A stretch of DNA of 64,000 nt from Methylotenera sp. (GTDB taxonomy: Bacteria; Pseudomonadota; Gammaproteobacteria; Burkholderiales; Methylophilaceae): contig NZ_JAUXOY010000028.1 of the NCBI RefSeq assembly GCF_030684185.1, forward strand, positions 62,001-126,000. The letters are read 5' to 3'. A program made the position numbers and the translations under genes. Under the pieces are notes generated by a model. It saw only the letters and a list, made by a program, of their open reading frames with translations, ran no database searches and was not told the DNA's origin. This document shows, in pieces, positions 34,724-47,500 of the stretch (position 1 is its first letter; the number at the start of each line of letters is the position of its first letter).

Positions 34724-35391
34724 TATTCAGCCTCCTTAGCAACAGTTGAAACATCACTGGACGCTTCTGAATCTTTTTCAACAACCGCATCCATCTTAAC
34801 AATCCGAATCCGGTCTGCCTTTTTCACCAGTACTTGTTTGGCAGGATCGACAGACTTGCTCTCTCTGCGGTCTCTTAAGGTAAGCGCAATCGCGGCAATA
34901 ATAGCAACCAGCAATACGACTGAGGCCAATTCAAACGGCAATAGATAATCCGTGTAAAGCACACGCCCTAACTCCGCAGTGTTGCTGTAATCGGCTGGAC
35001 GTGCTGCTGGGGCAACGATTTTATCAGCACCAAAATTACGTACGCCTACTATCATCACCATTTCCACCGCCATCAAACCACCTACAGGCAAGGCTATTGG
35101 CAATGCTTTCCAGAAACCTTCGCGCAACTTGTCTAAGTTGATATCCAGCATCATCACTACAAATAAGAACAACACCATCACTGCGCCAACGTACACCAGC
35201 ACCAGTACAATTGCCAAAAACTCGGCTTCTAACAGCAGCCATACACCAGCTGCGGTAAAAAACGCCAAAACTAAATACAGCGCTGCGTAAACTGGATTAC
35301 GTGTGGTAATCACCCGCAAAGCTGCGTACAGCAAAATAGCTGCCAGCGTATAAAAAACAATGTCTTGAAAAGGTAAGCCAAAAAAGGTCAT
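34723..35391 (-). CDS. nuoJ: NADH-quinone oxidoreductase subunit J
   Basis: The 222-residue ND6 homologue with five membrane helices (up to about residue 165). The conserved pi-bulge helix region [23 protein letters not shown] is intact. The last 50 residues form a soluble, charged tail ([16 protein letters not shown] ... [14 protein letters not shown]) typical of betaproteobacterial NuoJ. It abuts nuoK and follows nuoI by 12 bases. Confidence 0.97.
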   Translation of the reverse strand: MTFFGLPFQDIVFYTLAAILLYAALRVITTRNPVYAALYLVLAFFTAAGVWLLLEAEFLAIVLVLVYVGAVMVLFLFVVMMLDINLDKLREGFWKALPIALPVGGLMAVEMVMIVGVRNFGADKIVAPAARPADYSNTAELGRVLYTDYLLPFELASVVLLVAIIAAIALTLRDRRESKSVDPAKQVLVKKADRIRIVKMDAVVEKDSEASSDVSTVAKEAE

Positions 35392-35403
35392 ATTTATACA
35401 GTT

Positions 35404-35895
35404 CTATCTAAAGGCTTTATCGGCCGCACGGTCAGCGGCAATTTGTTGTTCATGCTTATCGCCCACCGCGAGCAACATTTCTTTGGTGTAGAGCAAGTCA
35501 CCGCGTTGTTCACCGTGATAATCAAAAACACGCGTCTCTACAATAGAATCCACTGGACATGATTCTTCACACATACCGCAAAAAATACATTTAGTGAGAT
35601 CGATATCGTAGCGAGTAGTACGGCGAGTATTATCATCACGCTGTTCAGATTCAATGGTAATCGCCATGGCAGGACATACAGCCTCACACAGCTTACAAGC
35701 GATACAGCGCTCTTCACCATTTGGATAACGACGTAACGCGTGCAAGCCACGGAACCGATTGGACTGCGGCGTTACCTCTTCTGGATACTGCACCGTAATT
35801 TTAGGCGCAAAAAAGTAGCGGCCTGTTAATGCCATCCCTTTTAGTAGCTCAACCAGCATCAGGCTAGAAAGCGTAGATTTAATTTTTGCGATCAT
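35404..35895 (-). CDS. nuoI: NADH-quinone oxidoreductase subunit I
   Basis: The 163-residue peripheral-arm subunit that carries clusters N6a and N6b. Two CxxCxxCxxxCP motifs are complete: Cys64/67/70/74 ([12 protein letters not shown]) and Cys103/106/109/113 ([12 protein letters not shown]). It passes electrons towards NuoB. The amphipathic N-terminal helix [16 protein letters not shown] contacts the membrane. Confidence 0.98.
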   Translation of the reverse strand: MIAKIKSTLSSLMLVELLKGMALTGRYFFAPKITVQYPEEVTPQSNRFRGLHALRRYPNGEERCIACKLCEAVCPAMAITIESEQRDDNTRRTTRYDIDLTKCIFCGMCEESCPVDSIVETRVFDYHGEQRGDLLYTKEMLLAVGDKHEQQIAADRAADKAFR

Positions 35896-35943
35896 AAATT
35901 ATCTAATTAAATATTTTCTGTTATTTAGTAATACAAATAAGTA

Positions 35944-36972
35944 TTAGTGAAACAAGTAAGCCCAAGGTGTTTGCATCATACCGCCTACAAATACAATCCA
36001 TACAATAGTAATCGGTATAAACACCTTCCAGCCTAGACGCATGATCTGGTCATACCTGTATCTTGGAAACGTTGCCCTAAACCATAAAAACAAGAACAAT
36101 AAGAAACCGACTTTGGCTAACAACCATAAAAAGCTATCTGGAATGAATGTAACGGGGGATAACCAGCCACCCAAGAACATGATTGCAGCTAATATAGAAA
36201 CCAAAATCATATTAGCGTATTCAGCTAAGAAAAATACTGCGAATGCCATGCCAGAATATTCCACATGGAACCCAGCGACAATTTCTGATTCACCTTCAGC
36301 CACGTCAAATGGCGCACGATTGGTTTCTGCTACAGCACTAATAAAGTAGACGATAAATAATGGAAATAATGGCAAGAAATACCAATGATGCAAACCGCCA
36401 GCCTGCCCCATCACAATTTGACCCAAATTAAGCGAGTTGGCACACATCAGCACGCCCACCAAAGCAAAACCCATGGCAATTTCATATGATACGATTTGTG
36501 CTGCTGAACGCATCGCACCTAAAAAAGCGTATTTAGAGTTTGATGCCCAACCTGCAATGATGACGCCGTAAACGGCCACTGAAGTCATGGCTAAGATATA
36601 AAGTAAGCCTGCATTTATGTTTGCCAGCACTAAAGTTGCATCGAACGGAATCACTGCCCAAGCTGCAAAGGCCGGCGCAATAGCGAGTACTGGGCCTAAT
36701 AAAAATAAACCTTTATTCGAAGCAGTAGGTACAACAATCTCTTTGAATAAAAGCTTTAATCCATCGGCTATTGGTTGCAATAACCCAAAATAACCAACGC
36801 GGTTTGGGCCGATACGCACTTGCATATAGCCAATGACTTTACGTTCAGCGAGCGTAAGATAGGCTATCGCACCCATTAGCGGTGCAACAATGGCAACGAT
36901 TTTAATCAATGTCCAACCTGTGAGTTGCACCGCAGGCCAGTAACTACCAAATATAGTTGATAACCATTCCAT
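35944..36972 (-). CDS. nuoH: NADH-quinone oxidoreductase subunit H
   Basis: The 342-residue ND1 homologue with eight to nine helices, forming part of the quinone chamber. The signature [21 protein letters not shown] and the acidic loop [27 protein letters not shown], here described by its ends, are present, as is [18 protein letters not shown]. Its start shares a base with the nuoG stop. Confidence 0.98.
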   Translation of the reverse strand: MEWLSTIFGSYWPAVQLTGWTLIKIVAIVAPLMGAIAYLTLAERKVIGYMQVRIGPNRVGYFGLLQPIADGLKLLFKEIVVPTASNKGLFLLGPVLAIAPAFAAWAVIPFDATLVLANINAGLLYILAMTSVAVYGVIIAGWASNSKYAFLGAMRSAAQIVSYEIAMGFALVGVLMCANSLNLGQIVMGQAGGLHHWYFLPLFPLFIVYFISAVAETNRAPFDVAEGESEIVAGFHVEYSGMAFAVFFLAEYANMILVSILAAIMFLGGWLSPVTFIPDSFLWLLAKVGFLLFLFLWFRATFPRYRYDQIMRLGWKVFIPITIVWIVFVGGMMQTPWAYLFH

Positions 36973-39407
36973 TAGCCGCGCGCCTCCATGGTGACAGCTT
37001 CATGGGCAGTAAATTGTTCTGCTGAGATTTTTTCAACAGCAATATCACCCATCAAATCGCCCAAACCAATTGTATCTTCATGCGCTGCAGCAACACGCAC
37101 GCAGCCTTTCGCAACGTGATTATCAAGTTTAACTGTCAGCACGGCGCTACCTTTATCTTGCTTAGCCAATACGTAATCACCATCGACCAAGCCTAATTCT
37201 GAAAGCTGGCTGGCGCACATGCGCGCCATTGGTTTGATATTGTATTTGGTTTTTTGCAATGGCACTGAACGTCGTACAATTGGATCAGACTCATACTGCG
37301 GCACTTCGCCAATACGCTGCAAACCATCATGTTTGATATTAATGTGAATCTCTACCAACTCTTTCAGATTGTTATTCAGGCTACGCCAAACCATTGCGGA
37401 AGGTTTTTCACCACCAAAAATAGCATCTTTTACTTGTTCGCTGGTTTCGTAATCAAACCCTTGCAAACCCAAAGCATTAGCCAAGACACGTAATACCTTC
37501 CATGCTGGGCGACACTCACCTAACGGTCTAGTCACGGCAGCAAAGCTTTGCACACGACCTTCCATGCTCATAAATGTGCCAGATGTTTCAGTAAACGGCG
37601 CAATTGGTAACAGAACATCGGCATTATCCAATGCCTGTGATTTAAACGCAGTCAGTGCAACAACGCACTCTGCTTTTTCCATCGCAGCTTTTGCTAACGC
37701 AGCGTGTTGGCAATCTAATTCAGGCTCAATATTCACAATCAAATAAGCTTTGCGTGGCACTTCAAGCATCGCACGCGCATGCATGCCCGTAGCGTTCGGC
37801 ATCACACCCATCATATGCATACCAGTGCTATTGGCTGCTGCTGGCAAGATACCGCCTTTGGCGCCTGAAATTCCGCCAATAGCTTCTGCCATACTGTACA
37901 TTTCTGTGAAGCGCGGGTCACTTAAAGCCATATTGCCTAAGAAAATACCCACTTTTGGAGAAATTAAATCGTAATCCTTACCATGCCCAGCCATGCTCTC
38001 TGCAATGGCTTGCGTATTTGGACGCACCTTAATATCAGAAAGTAACTGAGTAAGTGACGGTGGCAAACATAATGATAAACGCTGTAATCCAGACATCGCC
38101 TTAAGCACTTGCCCAAGCACGTTCACCATGTCGTTAGGGCGCACAATCACCTTATGAGCGATATCCATTAAGGGATTATTATCAAGTGGGCTAATAATTG
38201 AAAGTTCCGCACCATTCGCCACAGCTTTACGGAAACGTTGCGCTAGCAAGGGATGTTCATTTCGTAAATTTGAGCCAATGACCAATATTCTGTCTAGCTC
38301 TTCAATTTCCTGGATATTACAACCCATCCACGGCGTTCCTAAACGCTTACCATCTAACCTGAAATCCGTTTGGCGCAGGCGATAATCTACGTTGCCACAA
38401 CCTAAACCAGCGGCTAATTTCTTTGCCAGGTAGCCTTCTTCCATAGTGCTATTGGGTGAAACAAGTACCCCAAGCGCTTCGCTACCGTGCTCATTGGTAA
38501 TATCTTTAATTTGACCAGCTGCGAATTCTAATGCTGTTTTCCAATCAGTTTCTACCCAAGCACCATTATGCTTAATCATAGGTACTTTAAGGCGGTCTGG
38601 ACTATTCAGGCCTTCGTAAGAAAAGCGATCACGGTCAGATAACCAGCACTCATTGATACTTTCTTTTTCACGCGGCAATACGCGCATGACTTTGTTATCT
38701 TTAACGTGCACTTCAATATGTGAACCTAAACCATCATGCGGCGCAATACTTGGGCGGCGTGTCAGTTCCCAGCTACGTGCTGAGTACCTAAATGGCTTGC
38801 TAGTAAGCGCGCCAACCGGGCATAAGTCAATGATATTGCCTGAGAGTTCTGAGTTCACACTCTTATCAACATAGGCGGCAATTTCGGCATGCTCGCCACG
38901 ACCAACCATGCCCAACTCCATGATGCCGCCAACCTCTTGCAAGAAGCGTACACAACGCGTACATTGAATACATCGCGTCATGTCTGTGCTGACTAACGGT
39001 CCGATATTCTTGTTAAAAACAACCCGTTTTTCTTCGGTATAACGTGAACCGCTGGTGCCGTAAGCCACAGCGATGTCCTGCAAATCACACTCGCCGCCTT
39101 GATCACAAATCGGACAATCAAGCGGGTGGTTAATCAACAAAAATTCCATTACGCTCTTTTGCGCTTCAATAGCAGATTTTGAGCGTGTGAAAATTTTCAT
39201 GCCGTCTGCTACCGGTGTAGCGCATGCGGGTAATGGTTTATTAAACTTTTCAACCTGCACCAAGCACATACGGCAATTAGCGGCTACTGATAGCTTTGGG
39301 TGATAACAAAAACGCGGAATGGCAATGCCGGCCTTATCAGCCGCATCAATAATGGTGCTGCCGTGCTCGACTTCTAGTGCTTTGCCGTCTATTTCAATAT
39401 TTAACAT
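36972..39407 (-). CDS. nuoG: NADH-quinone oxidoreductase subunit G
   Basis: The 811-residue iron-sulphur subunit. The N-terminal 2Fe-2S domain has Cys34, Cys45, Cys48 and Cys62 (N1b). The segment [16 protein letters not shown] carries His/Cys ligands of N5, and [10 protein letters not shown] with a later CPVGAL gives N4. A molybdopterin-oxidoreductase-like region (about 220 on) has lost its cofactor, as in all NuoG. The C-terminus holds a short aspartate decarboxylase-like domain. The extra N7 cysteine motif is not evident. Located between nuoF and nuoH. Confidence 0.97.
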   Translation of the reverse strand: MLNIEIDGKALEVEHGSTIIDAADKAGIAIPRFCYHPKLSVAANCRMCLVQVEKFNKPLPACATPVADGMKIFTRSKSAIEAQKSVMEFLLINHPLDCPICDQGGECDLQDIAVAYGTSGSRYTEEKRVVFNKNIGPLVSTDMTRCIQCTRCVRFLQEVGGIMELGMVGRGEHAEIAAYVDKSVNSELSGNIIDLCPVGALTSKPFRYSARSWELTRRPSIAPHDGLGSHIEVHVKDNKVMRVLPREKESINECWLSDRDRFSYEGLNSPDRLKVPMIKHNGAWVETDWKTALEFAAGQIKDITNEHGSEALGVLVSPNSTMEEGYLAKKLAAGLGCGNVDYRLRQTDFRLDGKRLGTPWMGCNIQEIEELDRILVIGSNLRNEHPLLAQRFRKAVANGAELSIISPLDNNPLMDIAHKVIVRPNDMVNVLGQVLKAMSGLQRLSLCLPPSLTQLLSDIKVRPNTQAIAESMAGHGKDYDLISPKVGIFLGNMALSDPRFTEMYSMAEAIGGISGAKGGILPAAANSTGMHMMGVMPNATGMHARAMLEVPRKAYLIVNIEPELDCQHAALAKAAMEKAECVVALTAFKSQALDNADVLLPIAPFTETSGTFMSMEGRVQSFAAVTRPLGECRPAWKVLRVLANALGLQGFDYETSEQVKDAIFGGEKPSAMVWRSLNNNLKELVEIHINIKHDGLQRIGEVPQYESDPIVRRSVPLQKTKYNIKPMARMCASQLSELGLVDGDYVLAKQDKGSAVLTVKLDNHVAKGCVRVAAAHEDTIGLGDLMGDIAVEKISAEQFTAHEAVTMEARG

Positions 39408-39423
39408 TATTTATTTTTACCGT

Positions 39424-40755
39424 TTATTTGCTGTCCAGCATACTCTTGCCATGTTGAATGTAGTATTCAAACTCTGGTCTAAAATGTTTAATAAAGCTCA
39501 ACACAGGCGTTGCTGCGGCCTCGCCAAGCGCGCAAATAGTGCGTCCAGCGATGTTGTTGCTTACATCAGTTAACAAATCCAAATCTTCCATTTTGCCCTT
39601 GCCATTCACAATCCGGTCAATCACACGATAGACCCAACCTGTGCCTTCGCGGCATGGCGTACATTGCCCACAACTTTCCTCATAAAAAAAGTAAGACAAA
39701 CGATGCAAGGTTTTTACCATGCAAGTTGTTTCATCCATCACTATCATTGAGCCTGCACCTAAGCTAGACCGTGCTTTACTTAAGCCATCATAATCCATAG
39801 TAGCAGCCATAATCGCTTCAGCTGGCATGACTGGTGTGGATGGGCCGCCTGGAATCACCGCTTTAAGTTTACGGCCTTTCCAAACACCACCAGCCAACGC
39901 TAACAATTCATTAAACGGAGTGCCCATTTTCACTTCGTAATTGCCTGGATTTTCAACATGTCCAGAGACTGAAAATAGTTTTGTACCACCAGAATTAGGC
40001 ACACCTAAATCTGCAAAAGCTTGACCACCATGCTGCAATATCCAAGGGATGGAAGTGTAGCTTTCAGTATTATTCACATTGGTAGGTTTACCAAATACGC
40101 CATAGCTTGCAGGAAATGGCGGTTTAAAACGCGGCTGGCCTTTTTTACCTTCAATTGATTCAATCAGCGCGGTTTCTTCACCGCAGATATAGGCGCCGTA
40201 GCCATGCACGGCGTATAAATCAAAACTGAAATTAGTCCCTAGAATATTTTCACCCAGATAACCAGCAGCTTTTGCTTCATGCAAAGCAGCTTCAAAGATT
40301 TCATAATCCTGCCAAATCTCACCATGAATATAGTTATAACCTACCCTCGCGCCCAATGTATAAGCCGCAATTGCCATACCTTCAATTAACTGATGCGGGT
40401 TATAGCGAATAATATCGCGATCTTTAAATGTGCCAGGCTCGCCTTCATCGGTATTACAGACTAAATACTTTGTGCCGTCAAAATAACGCGGCATAAAACT
40501 CCATTTAAGCCCTGTAGGGAAACCTGCACCACCACGACCACGTAAACCCGAAGTTTTAACTTCGGTGATAATGTCGGTTGCTTTGACTTTATCAGTCACA
40601 ATACGTTTTAGTGCAGAATAGCCGCCCAGCTTGATATATGTGTCTAACGCAGCTGGATTTTCTTCTGTCAGCGTACGCAGACAAAGCAAGGTCTGGCCTT
40701 TCAAGTCTGTCATCACAGGTGTTTTAGCCTTTGTTTTTGCTTTTTTGGTAGCCAT
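39424..40755 (-). CDS. nuoF: NADH-quinone oxidoreductase subunit F
   Basis: The 443-residue NADH- and FMN-binding subunit. Motifs are the glycine-rich [34 protein letters not shown] for NADH/FMN, and [15 protein letters not shown] with a distal Cys in GRTICALGE for cluster N3. The N-terminus has a lysine-rich extension ([13 protein letters not shown]) before the first conserved residues. The start overlaps the nuoE stop by one base. Confidence 0.98.
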   Translation of the reverse strand: MATKKAKTKAKTPVMTDLKGQTLLCLRTLTEENPAALDTYIKLGGYSALKRIVTDKVKATDIITEVKTSGLRGRGGAGFPTGLKWSFMPRYFDGTKYLVCNTDEGEPGTFKDRDIIRYNPHQLIEGMAIAAYTLGARVGYNYIHGEIWQDYEIFEAALHEAKAAGYLGENILGTNFSFDLYAVHGYGAYICGEETALIESIEGKKGQPRFKPPFPASYGVFGKPTNVNNTESYTSIPWILQHGGQAFADLGVPNSGGTKLFSVSGHVENPGNYEVKMGTPFNELLALAGGVWKGRKLKAVIPGGPSTPVMPAEAIMAATMDYDGLSKARSSLGAGSMIVMDETTCMVKTLHRLSYFFYEESCGQCTPCREGTGWVYRVIDRIVNGKGKMEDLDLLTDVSNNIAGRTICALGEAAATPVLSFIKHFRPEFEYYIQHGKSMLDSK

Positions 40756-41258
40756 TATTTCACAGCCTCTTCATCCGAAGATTGCTGAAGCAAATCTTTC
40801 AAAACAGCATCCACTTTTTCAGTAGTTAAAAACTCATGCATTTGTGTATTATTCACATGCAATAATGGTGCGCCACCACAGCAACCCATGCATTCACCCT
40901 CTTTGATGCAGAATTTCCCGTCTGCCGTCACCTCATTAAAACCTACACCCAACTTAGCTTTTAAATGGTCGACTATTACATCGCTATCGCGCAACATACA
41001 TGAAATATTAGTGCAAACCGTTATTTTGTATTTTCCAACAGGCGACAAGTCGTACATGTTATAAAAAGTGGCTACCTCTAACGCGGCAATTTCAGGCATG
41101 CCTAAATATTGTGCCACCTCAGTAATACTCTCTTTTGATAGCCAGCCACGCTCAGTTTGCACAATACGCAATGCGCTCATCACCGCTGCTTGACGCTGAT
41201 TTGCTGGATATTTCGTCAGTTCGTAATCTATTTTAGTTATTGCTTCTGGACTTAACAT
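40755..41258 (-). CDS. nuoE: NADH-quinone oxidoreductase subunit E
   Basis: The 167-residue thioredoxin-like subunit with 2Fe-2S cluster N1a. Ligands are Cys82 and Cys87 (VCTNISCML) and Cys123 and Cys127 (CMGCCGG). The N-terminal helical domain includes [14 protein letters not shown] and [16 protein letters not shown]. It follows a 136-base spacer after nuoD, the longest gap inside the operon. Confidence 0.98.
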   Translation of the reverse strand: MLSPEAITKIDYELTKYPANQRQAAVMSALRIVQTERGWLSKESITEVAQYLGMPEIAALEVATFYNMYDLSPVGKYKITVCTNISCMLRDSDVIVDHLKAKLGVGFNEVTADGKFCIKEGECMGCCGGAPLLHVNNTQMHEFLTTEKVDAVLKDLLQQSSDEEAVK

Positions 41259-41394
41259 ACTTATATATTCCTACTCCGAGGAGCGAGTATTTCACGCTCA
41301 GTCGAGGCGTGAGTGCTTGAGCCACTGGAATGTACTGAAGTACATGAGGATGGCGAAAGTGCGAACAACAATGAATGGGCGTGAAAAATGATGC
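41259..41394. repeat. nuoD-nuoE spacer with several short dyads
   Basis: The other gaps in this operon are under 50 bases; this one is 136 and rich in self-complementary pieces: CTCCGAGGAG, CACGC...GCGTG and TGTACTGAAGTACA. The composition and the phrase around TGTACTGAAGTACATGAGG recall interspersed repeats in Methylophilaceae, which is from memory. No reading frame is supported. Confidence 0.5.
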
Positions 41395-42648
41395 TCATCG
41401 GTCAATTTCACCGAAAACAATGTCCTGCGTACCAATAATCGCAACCAAATCAGCGATCATGTGGCCGCGTGTCATTTCATCTAATGCTGCCAGGTGGGCA
41501 AAACCAGGTGCACGAATTTTTAAGCGGTATGGCTTATTTGCACCATCAGATACCATATAAATACCAAATTCGCCTTTTGGATGCTCTACGGCAGCATAAG
41601 CTTCACCAGCTGGCACATGGAAACCTTCAGTAAACAATTTAAAGTGATGAATCAGGTCTTCCATGTTGCTCTTCATGCCCTCACGGTCAGGCGGTGCAAC
41701 CTTGTTATCAGTGGTAATTACCGGGCCTGAATTTTTACGCAACCAATCCACACATTGTTTAATAATACGGTTAGATTGCCTAAACTCTTCCATACGAACC
41801 AAATAACGGTCATAACAATCACCATTGACGCCAACTGGAATATCAAAATCCATATCAGCATAAACTTCATAAGGCTGCGTTTTACGTAAATCCCAAGCAA
41901 TGCCTGAGCCACGTAACATAGGGCCTGTCATACCTAACGCCAAAGCCCGCTCTGGCGTTACTACACCGATACCAACTGTACGTTGTTTCCAAATACGGTT
42001 GTCAGTGAGCAGTGTTTCATATTCATCGACATATTTTGGAAAACGATTGGTAAAATCTTCGATAAAGTCTAATAACGAACCCTGACGGTTTTCATTTTGC
42101 TTGCTTACTGTTTTAGCGTTACGTAAAGGCGATACTGCATACTGCGGCATATGAGTAGGCAAATCGCGATACACGCCGCCTGGACGATAATATGCAGCAT
42201 GCATACGTGCACCAGAAACTGCTTCGTAGCAATCAAATAAATCTTCACGCTCACGGAAAGCGTATAAGAATACCGTCATTGCACCTACGTCCAGCGCATG
42301 TGCACCTAGCCAAAGCAAGTGATTGAGTACGCGAGTGATTTCATCAAACATCACGCGAATATATTGCGCGCGGATAGGCACATCTATACCCATCATCTTT
42401 TCGATCGCCATTACATAGGCATGCTCATTCGACATCATGGACACGTAATCTAATCTATCCATGTAAGGGATAGATTGCAAATAAGTGCGATTTTCAGCTA
42501 GCTTTTCAGTGCCACGATGCAATAAGCCAATATGCGGGTCAGCGCGCTGTATGACTTCACCATCCAGCTCCAGAACCAAGCGCAATACGCCGTGTGCCGC
42601 AGGATGCTGCGGGCCGAAGTTCATGGTGTAATTACGAATCTCAGCCAT
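41395..42648 (-). CDS. nuoD: NADH-quinone oxidoreductase subunit D
   Basis: The 417-residue 49-kDa-type subunit forming the quinone site with NuoB. The conserved start [20 protein letters not shown], followed by [16 protein letters not shown] and [14 protein letters not shown], and the C-terminal [14 protein letters not shown] end ([10 protein letters not shown]) are present. I start at ATG 42648, giving 417 residues, the family standard, and an 8-base overlap with nuoC; GAGGG lies eight bases upstream. Confidence 0.98.
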   Translation of the reverse strand: MAEIRNYTMNFGPQHPAAHGVLRLVLELDGEVIQRADPHIGLLHRGTEKLAENRTYLQSIPYMDRLDYVSMMSNEHAYVMAIEKMMGIDVPIRAQYIRVMFDEITRVLNHLLWLGAHALDVGAMTVFLYAFREREDLFDCYEAVSGARMHAAYYRPGGVYRDLPTHMPQYAVSPLRNAKTVSKQNENRQGSLLDFIEDFTNRFPKYVDEYETLLTDNRIWKQRTVGIGVVTPERALALGMTGPMLRGSGIAWDLRKTQPYEVYADMDFDIPVGVNGDCYDRYLVRMEEFRQSNRIIKQCVDWLRKNSGPVITTDNKVAPPDREGMKSNMEDLIHHFKLFTEGFHVPAGEAYAAVEHPKGEFGIYMVSDGANKPYRLKIRAPGFAHLAALDEMTRGHMIADLVAIIGTQDIVFGEIDR

Positions 42649-43237
42649 GATGAGCGCCCTCACTTCTAATTACACGCGGCACGTTATTTCGCTCATCAAT
42701 CGACACAGGCTGATATATCACGCGCTGCTGCTCAGGGTCATAACGCATTTCTACAGTGCCTATCATAGGGAAATCTTTACGGAAAGGATGGCCAACAAAG
42801 CCATAATCTGTAAGTAATCGGCGAAGATCCGGGTGATTTTCAAACATAATACCAAATAAATCAAACGCTTCACGTTCGTACCAGTTAGCGACAGGCCACG
42901 TATCGACCAATGTTGGCAAAATCGGGAAATCCTCATCTTGCGCAAATACACGTAAGCGAACACGATGATTAAGAGTAACAGACAAGAAGTGGCAAACTAC
43001 CGCATAGCGCATGCCGTCATATACACCATCACCGTAGGCTTGATAATCCACACCACTTAAATCAATTAACTGCTCAAACTTTAAAGCGGCATCATCACGT
43101 AGCGTTTGGCACACGTTCAAATAATCGGCCGATTTACATTCAATAGTCACTTCGTTAAATGCGACGATATGCTTGGTGATTTTATCACCTAGAGATGCTT
43201 GTAAACTTGTCAATAACTGCTCTAATTTAGTGGCCAT
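42641..43237 (-). CDS. nuoC: NADH-quinone oxidoreductase subunit C
   Basis: The 198-residue 30-kDa-type structural subunit. The signature [10 protein letters not shown] ([20 protein letters not shown]) and [18 protein letters not shown] are intact. It is separate from nuoD, as in betaproteobacteria and unlike the fused NuoCD of enterics. Five bases separate it from nuoB. Confidence 0.98.
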   Translation of the reverse strand: MATKLEQLLTSLQASLGDKITKHIVAFNEVTIECKSADYLNVCQTLRDDAALKFEQLIDLSGVDYQAYGDGVYDGMRYAVVCHFLSVTLNHRVRLRVFAQDEDFPILPTLVDTWPVANWYEREAFDLFGIMFENHPDLRRLLTDYGFVGHPFRKDFPMIGTVEMRYDPEQQRVIYQPVSIDERNNVPRVIRSEGAHHG

Positions 43238-43241
43238 ATCG

Positions 43242-43718
43242 TTAGCGCGCTATCGTATTTGTACGTTTAATTTTATTCTGCAGCTGAATAATACCGTATA
43301 GCAACGCCTCTGCCGTCGGTGGGCAACCAGGCACATAGACATCGACAGGCACTATACGGTCACAACCACGCACTACCGCATATGAGTAATGATAATATCC
43401 ACCACCGTTGGCGCAAGAACCCATCGAGATTACCCAACGCGGTTCAGCCATTTGGTCATATACTTTACGCAGAGCTGGCGCCATTTTATTCACCAGCGTA
43501 CCAGCGACAATCATCACATCAGACTGGCGCGGGCTTCCGCGAAACACAATACCGAAACGGTCTAAATCATAACGTGACGCACCTGCATGCATCATCTCTA
43601 CCGCGCAGCAAGCTAACCCAAAGGTCATCGGCCACATTGAACCAGTACGAGTGTAATTAATCACCGTATCCAGCGTAGTGGTCACAAAGCCTTTTTCTAA
43701 AATACCTTCAATACTCAT
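43242..43718 (-). CDS. nuoB: NADH-quinone oxidoreductase subunit B
   Basis: The 158-residue subunit with cluster N2, the last electron donor to quinone. Ligands Cys37/Cys38 ([10 protein letters not shown]), Cys102 ([11 protein letters not shown]) and Cys132 ([14 protein letters not shown]) are all present. Length is typical. Located between nuoA and nuoC. Confidence 0.98.
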   Translation of the reverse strand: MSIEGILEKGFVTTTLDTVINYTRTGSMWPMTFGLACCAVEMMHAGASRYDLDRFGIVFRGSPRQSDVMIVAGTLVNKMAPALRKVYDQMAEPRWVISMGSCANGGGYYHYSYAVVRGCDRIVPVDVYVPGCPPTAEALLYGIIQLQNKIKRTNTIAR

Positions 43719-43743
43719 GACTGACTTAGTTCCACTCTAAGGT

Positions 43744-44100
43744 TTAATCCCATTCCAGGGCGCCCTTCATCCACTCGTAAATAAAACCAATGACGAGCAC
43801 ACCCAAAAATATCAGCATAGCAATAAAACCAAACAGACCAATTTCTTGAAGAACAACCGCCCATGGAAATAAAAAGGCAATTTCCAAATCAAATAAAATG
43901 AACAAAATCGCGACCAGATAATAGCGCACATCAAATTTCATACGCGCATCTTCAAACGCTTCAAAACCACATTCATAGGGGGAATTTTTTGCAGAGTCAG
44001 GTTTATGCGGCGAAACCAGCAAGCCCAATACAAGAGGCCCAACGCCGACCGCCAAGCCCACGAGGATAAACATCAATATCGGAAAGTAATTTTCTAACAC
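43744..44100 (-). CDS. nuoA: NADH-quinone oxidoreductase subunit A
   Basis: The 118-residue ND3 homologue with three helices. The conserved loop [23 protein letters not shown] includes the functional Cys and the C-terminal helices follow. First gene of the nuo operon. In related genomes tRNA-Leu and secG lie directly upstream; here island 2 is inserted between them and nuoA. Confidence 0.97.
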   Translation of the reverse strand: MLENYFPILMFILVGLAVGVGPLVLGLLVSPHKPDSAKNSPYECGFEAFEDARMKFDVRYYLVAILFILFDLEIAFLFPWAVVLQEIGLFGFIAMLIFLGVLVIGFIYEWMKGALEWD

Positions 44101-44192
44101 TTACCAGCCCCAAACTAAATCTCTGAAAACCGAACTTCTGAAAAGACCAATCAAATAAATTGGTAATATTGCTTTATTTTTACACGCCTTTT

Positions 44193-44222
44193 ATTACACT
44201 ATTACTACAAACACGGCGGCAA
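44193..44222 (-). promoter_or_regulatory. Candidate promoter of the nuo operon
   Basis: On the minus strand TTGCCG (44217-44222) and TGTAAT (44193-44198) are 18 bases apart, about 95 bases before the nuoA start. This is the best sigma-70-like pair I saw between nuoA and the island boundary. No experimental support. Confidence 0.35.
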
Positions 44223-44280
44223 TAATCACCTAATTCATTGCTTAAAACTTAATTGACCAACTACTTAATTCAATAACTAC

Positions 44281-44303
44281 TGGTGCGACGGAGAGACTAG
44301 AAC
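44281..44303. other. Left attachment site of island 2 (copy of the tRNA-Leu 3' end)
   Basis: These 23 bases match 57926-57949, the last 24 bases of tRNA-Leu(GAG), with one base missing and one substitution (GACTAGAAC here against GACTCGAAC). It is the direct repeat expected at the far end of a tRNA-integrated element. Confidence 0.85.
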
Positions 44304-44351
44304 AATTCCTTAAAACCCGCATCATGACTTAACCTATCTAATTCTAATGAT

Positions 44352-44380
44352 GTTTTTATACGGATTTTTATACGTTTTTT
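44352..44380. repeat. Arm-like repeats at the left end of island 2
   Basis: GTTTTTATACGG (44352-44363) is followed by ATTTTTATACGTTTTTT (44364-44380). The same TTTATACG core occurs twice, in opposite orientations, between the integrase start and tRNA-Leu (57762-57811). Integrase arm binding is the likely role. Confidence 0.5.
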
Positions 44381-44500
44381 CTTTTGCTTGTACTTGTCCA
44401 GCCACACTAAATCAGGCGCAATTATAACCCAACATAAGCAAGCCTTACAAAGAAATACTACTCTAAAGCCTTATATGTACGTTATTTATAATAGGTGGTG

Positions 44501-47500
44501 TTAAACAATATCTAATTGGTCAATCGCCTGCATAAGCCTATCGGTTTCAACCATCGCCTTGATGATTTTTTGATAATGCAGAATATCCTCATAACCTAAG
44601 GTGCGACCTTTGCGGTCTTTAAGCCATTTTTGTGCTGGTTGGTAGCCACCGATATAAAACTCCCATGCAAGTTTTGGTACGCCTTCAAAATACTGCGTGC
44701 TATTGATATACACCTTGCCATCGTCATAGCGCGGCTTATCTACCAGGTTATTGCCATTTTCAGGGTAGCTGGTAATGAGTTGATTAATGGCTTCGCCTTC
44801 AAGCAAGTGCAATTGACGCAATTCACCGCCTAACGCTAATAGTTGCCAAAACTGTGTTGCATCACTTGGGTATGGCACGCGTGGAAAGTCAATTTTAAGA
44901 AACTCTTTGTAGGTTTCGCGGTATATTGGGTTATGCAATACTGCATAGATATAATCTAGCAAATCAATCGGTGCAAATGTATTGGCTTGGTCGGTTTTTT
45001 CTGTGGTAAATGTTAACTCTAAGCCTGTGGCGATAGCCTCAACAATTTGCATGTTGAAATTAGGTGTGCGAGTGGTTTCAGCTAGTAAGTCGGTTGCATC
45101 CTGGTAAACGTAAAGCGGAAAAAGATAGTCTTGTCCTTTATTTCCGAGATAAAACGTACCGTGAGAAATTATATTTCTGGTTAAAAGAGTGTGAGAAAAG
45201 CTTTTATCTACATGCTGTCTATTAAGAATAAGCCCTAAATTTTCACCCCCCAGCATGTGGCGCATGACATTTTGCCTATTTCTATCAATCAAATTAGCAT
45301 CGTAATAAATCGCTTGAAGGTCAAATGGACGATAAGTAATCGTTTTAATAAAATCCGTATCGGACTTACCTTTATTTCTTACTTTGCTAACTTCAAAATC
45401 TGAATTATCTTTTAAGTTGAATTCACGTTTAATCTCATCGTCACTAATACTTAAATCGTAAAAGCGCTGCATACGATTACTCAAAGCCTGCTGACTAATA
45501 TCAATGACAAAATGGTCACGGTGGGTCTTAACTCCGCTGGAGCTTAATATAAACAATTCGTTGATGGAAAATCCTTTTTGATAGATTTTCTCAATAGCCG
45601 CATCTTTTTGAATAAATAAATACTCAGGAGCTTTGAATTGGATTTGCTGCCAAGTCAAGTTGGCAATTGTACTTTCATGGAGTGCTTTGTATTTAGCTTC
45701 ACGCTTACCATACAAGCCATGATGAAAAACTTGCGCCAAACTATCTTTAGCTTTTTTACCTGTTTTTATAAACAAGTTAATACTTACGCCCTGCATGATG
45801 TCAAACACGTTTTCGTCTTTGCTACCATCAGGCGCAGTTTCTTTTCTTTTGGCATCACCATGTAAATCTAAAATATATATTTCATCAAAACTTTCCAGCA
45901 AGTTTTTGCGCATTTGTCGGTGAATCAGGCCATCAATAAAACTGTTGTTGCTAATGTAGGCCAGCACGCCTTCACTATTTTTATCAACAAAGTGTTGACC
46001 AAAGCGGATGAATTTAATGTAATCGTCTGATAGTGGCTGAATGTTGCGTTCATTCAAATCTTTCTTATAATCTACTAATAGCCTATTTATCCACTCGCTT
46101 TTATTACTGCTGCTCACAGCATAAGGCGGATTACCCATTACCACCATCACTGGTGCATCGCGCTTGATGTGATTAGCCTCATTAGCCTCTGTGCTTAACC
46201 AACTGGCAAATAAAGTGCCAGTATCAGGGTGATGTTCTTCAAGGCTGTTTGTAAGGTAAACGCGTAAGCGCTCTGCATTACCTTCTGGTTTATAGCCTGT
46301 TTCAGTCAGCAGCATATCCAGCTTGAGGTGTGCCATCGCGTAGCTGGTCATCAGTAGCTCAAAGCCATTCAGGCGGGGTATCAAATGCTCCTTAACGTAG
46401 CCTGACCATGCTCCCTGCATTTTTGCAAACTGACTGTCGTAAATGTGCCGTATGGTTTGTGCCAAGAATGTACCTGTACCAGTTGCTGGGTCTAGTATTT
46501 GAACGCGGTGTAATTCATGCTCTCTTTTAACCAGCTTGCCTTTGCTGCCAGCTTCAATCGCTTCTATCGTTACTTTGGTTTTGCTGGTATCTGCCAAGCC
46601 CTGTGGCAGCTTAAAGTGGGTTTTGAGTATGTCGTCTACGGCTCGCACAATAAAGCTCACCACAGGCTCTGGCGTGTACCAAACACCACGAGATTTACGC
46701 AGTTTTGGGTCGTACTCAGCTAGGAATGTTTCATAGAAGTGAATAATTGGGTCGTGCTGCCGTGTGCTTTTACCAAAGTTGTGCATGACGCTAGCAACAT
46801 CGGTAGCAAGGAATATCAGCACCAGTTCATCTACTAGCCAAGTGAGGCGGTTATCTAGCTCGTAGCCTGCAATGTACTGAAATAGCTTACGCAAAAATGG
46901 ATTGCTTTGCGGTATGAGGGTCGCAGCTTCTTGGCGTGAGAATGTGGCTAGTGTCGGGTCGTGGTAACGTGCTGCAAACAAGCCGTAAGCGATGGTTTGC
47001 GCGTAAATGTCAGCGAAGCTGGTGTTATTGATGTCGTGAATTAAAATGCTTTTAAATGCCGCCATTTGCCCTTGCAGGTCGGTGGTGCATTGCGCTTTAT
47101 CATCTTCATCTAAAGCGGATTTAATCACCTGCGCCATCAGTTTGGCTTTAGCCGCCATCATTTGTGCCAGCGTGGTGGGTGATTTAATCGTTTGGGTAAT
47201 CTGTAATGCGAAGTTTTCAATTAGCGCGGTAAAGCGGTCAAAACTGTCAGGCTTGGCGTAGATTTTGCCGTTCTCAATAGTGGCAATTAAAACACTCTCA
47301 ACTAACGCACCGTTTTTATAGAAATGAAACTCCAAATAGTCTGTAATAATCAGATTGTTTAACGCAGCTTTGTATCGGTCAAATTGCTCTTTATGTACTT
47401 TATCACCCAGCTTAACGCCTACGTCTTTAGCTTCAATATAGCCGATGGGGATGTCTTTACGGGTAAGGATGTAATCAGGTGCGCCACACTCAATGCGCTT

